Below, piece after piece: positions 6,544 through 7,566 of a DNA stretch of 7,566 nt (position 1 is its first letter; every line of letters starts with the position of its first letter). A program made the position numbers and the translations under genes. Source of the stretch: an uncultured Prevotella sp. GTDB lineage: Bacteria > Bacteroidota > Bacteroidia > Bacteroidales > Bacteroidaceae. The DNA is taken from assembly GCA_934120735.1 (NCBI GenBank), contig CAKOVA010000084.1, positions 1 through 7,566 of the forward strand. The letters are read 5' to 3'. The notes under the pieces were generated by a model. That model was not told the origin of the DNA, made no database searches, and was given only the letters and a program-made list of their open reading frames with translations.

Positions 6544-7210
6544 CAACTAAGGCTTTTCTATCCTAAAAACGCACCTTTTCTTGATATATATCAAATTACA
6601 TATCAATGGATTATCGCACATCGTTGCAGACAGCAAGAAACTATTTACCTGTCTGTATGGCTCACGAACCTACACGGAGCTGTCACTGAAGAATGAACTA
6701 TTTATCTCGAAAACCACCCATCAAGCAGCGTATATAAAATCGGGGCTACATTGGTTGCAACGATGATTGACGCTGAATTTTATTGACAAAGTACCTCTCA
6801 TAATTCGCGTGTAGACCACCAACGATACAATTGTTCGCAAATACGCCAAATATGAGCGACGTTCGTAATTCATTGTTATTAAAGACATTATACATAAGTC
6901 ACCTCTTTTCTTTCTTATTTTCACCACTTTTTTATGGCAAAAGCATAGAGATTAGCATCGAATATGCATGCTTTTAGGTTGTAATAGCATGTGAATAACA
7001 CCTCAAAAAGATGGTTCTAAGTGTGTAAAGTCAATGCTCTAACCTAAAAACAATGCTTATTTTGTTCAGATAAGTGTACTTTTGTCTACCGCTTGCCTAT
7101 TGATTTTTTCTATTTTGAAGATTTTCGATGGTCGTTTTTGGGTAAAACGATAGGACAAAAACAACGGATTCGTTGACCACGGACGATATGGATGCTGTCC
7201 AAAAAAGCAA
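6544..7210. other. Stretch without a recognisable gene, containing scattered inverted repeats
   Basis: I see no convincing protein gene on either strand in this AT-rich stretch; the longest frames (about 50-70 codons) lack recognisable motifs. It does hold a 14-bp perfect palindrome TTGATATATATCAA (6581-6594). CAGACAG/CTGTCTG form an inverted pair (6627-6633 with 6649-6655, 15-nt loop). CATGCT/AGCATG (6967-6972 with 6986-6991) and TCGTTTT/AAAACGA (7132-7138 with 7144-7150) can form hairpins. A wider imperfect inverted repeat spans 6966-7056. None is followed by a T-run. The stretch may be decayed coding sequence, but no homology can be claimed. Confidence 0.6.
6966..7056. repeat. Imperfect interrupted inverted repeat with 9-bp core
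   Basis: TTTTAGGTT (6972-6980) is inverted as AACCTAAAA (7041-7049). The cores are flanked on both sides by matching GCAT/ATGC blocks: GCAT at 6966-6969 pairs with ATGC at 7053-7056, and GCAT at 6987-6990 pairs with ATGC at 7034-7037. The arms are about 25 and 23 bp with small unmatched gaps, around a centre of 43 bp. It could fold into a long RNA or cruciform stem or mark the ends of a lost small element. No target-site duplication was recognised. Confidence 0.4.
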
Positions 7211-7211
7211 T

Positions 7212-7282
7212 AGGTGCAAAGCGTAAGCACGTTCTGCCAAAGCAGCCTGCCGAGCCACCTGGCTTGCTTACGCTTTGCTCCT
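7212..7282 (-). repeat. Long 14-bp-stem inverted repeat in the 3' region of the ABC gene, possible terminator
   Basis: GCAAAGCGTAAGCA (7216-7229) and TGCTTACGCTTTGC (7265-7278) are perfect inverted copies. One T-T mismatch separates them from an outer AGG/CCT pairing (7212-7214 with 7280-7282). The 35-nt loop contains a further small stem AGCC/GGCT (7253-7256 with 7261-7264). On the minus strand the structure begins 4 nt after the ABC stop codon, and a run of six T lies 5 nt beyond it (7206-7201). That fits a terminator-like or 3'-end-stabilising structure. The long loop is unusual for a simple terminator, so a dispersed palindromic repeat (REP- or MITE-like) is an alternative. Confidence 0.6.
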
Positions 7283-7285
7283 GAA

Positions 7286-7566
7286 TCAACCTACAATCTG
7301 TCCGTCGAACAGTCGAACGATGCGATGGGCGATGGAGGCATCATGCTCGTTGTGAGTAACCATGACGATGGTGGTTCCCTCACGGTTGAGTTCGGTGAGT
7401 AGGCCCATCACCTCGGCACCATTTTTCGAGTCGAGATTACCTGTCGGCTCATCGGCGAGAATCAGTTTCGGTCCGAACACCACGGCTCTGGCAATGGCTA
7501 CACGCTGCTGCTGACCGCCCGAGAGCTGGTGAGGGAAATGCTTGGCGCGATGACTGATGCCCATAC
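7286..7566 (-). CDS. ABC transporter ATP-binding protein, LolD/MacB type, C-terminal part (5' end outside window)
   Basis: About 93 C-terminal residues are visible, and the reading frame is open at the right edge. The ATG at 7564 is internal, because the signature motif follows it too closely for a complete ATPase. Counting from that Met: the ABC signature LSGGQQQR at 14-21, Walker B plus D-loop [13 protein letters not shown] at 34-46 with catalytic Glu39, and the H-loop His71 in VMVTHNEHD. The tail [12 protein letters not shown] ends a few residues later, as is usual for the short MacB/LolD/FtsE class of about 220-250 residues. The Walker A motif lies outside the window. Such ATPases power FtsX-like permeases in lipoprotein release, efflux or cell-division complexes. 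No permease follows downstream here, so a partner must be upstream or elsewhere. The visible part does not decide between LolD-like and MacB-like roles. Confidence 0.93.
   Translation of the reverse strand, partial: MGISHRAKHFPHQLSGGQQQRVAIARAVVFGPKLILADEPTGNLDSKNGAEVMGLLTELNREGTTIVMVTHNEHDASIAHRIVRLFDGQIVG

Noticed and set aside
6581..6766. 61-codon plus-strand frame
   Set aside because: It starts at a TTG that is part of a palindrome, has no promoter or motif, and runs opposite to every recognisable gene here.
6746..6895. 49-residue minus-strand frame (MYNVFNNNELRTS...), preceded by a purine-rich AGAGGTGA
   Set aside because: The ATG and Shine-Dalgarno-like sequence are tempting, but this lineage rarely uses such sites. 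No promoter was found ahead of it, a second frame of 68 codons overlaps it, and the product matches nothing I know.
7077..7084. TACTTTTG on the plus strand, a perfect -7 box
   Set aside because: No TTG lies 19-21 bp upstream, and no gene or terminator-bounded unit follows on that strand.
7132..7150. TCGTTTT/AAAACGA hairpin as a terminator
   Set aside because: The 7-bp stem is AT-rich and no T-run follows in either direction.
7214..7402. 62-codon plus-strand frame overlapping the ABC ATPase
   Set aside because: It lies antisense to the ABC ATPase motifs and crosses the inverted repeat; it is a shadow of the real gene.

Overview
The window looks like a chromosomal segment of a Bacteroidota bacterium, most likely order Bacteroidales and plausibly a Prevotella-like genus. 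The evidence is a SusC/RagA-type TonB-linked receptor, a Bacteroidota-specific multi-domain zinc metalloprotease, and start regions without a convincing Shine-Dalgarno sequence. It also has three candidate promoters of the Bacteroidota primary-sigma type (TTG, about 19-20 bp, then TAnnTTTG). Genus is inferred from general resemblance only.

All recognisable genes lie on the minus strand, so the reading order runs from high to low coordinates. At the right edge is the C-terminal half of a LolD/MacB-type ABC ATPase (7286 to beyond 7566), with a long 14-bp-stem inverted repeat just past its stop. About 1.2 kb without a convincing protein gene follows. It contains a compact unit of promoter, roughly 70-nt transcript and strong intrinsic terminator (about 6437-6543), which I read as a small RNA gene, plus several weaker inverted repeats. 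Next come a YitT-family membrane protein (start 6073, own promoter) and, 74 bp further on, an OprO/OprP-like outer-membrane porin (start 5024), probably on the same transcript. After a 184-bp gap holding a second promoter come a DUF5117/DUF4953-type zinc metalloprotease (3741-1144) and, 19 bp later, a SusC-like receptor that runs off the left edge.

The metalloprotease and SusC receptor form a tight pair that probably continues leftward into a SusD partner. A secreted protease next to a TonB-dependent outer-membrane importer suggests protein or peptide capture, although the ligand cannot be read from the sequence. The YitT/porin pair is a separate membrane-associated unit with no visible link to it. 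No mobile element, CRISPR array, tRNA or rRNA is visible. The least conventional element is the small RNA unit; nothing here clearly amounts to a wholly new multi-gene system.
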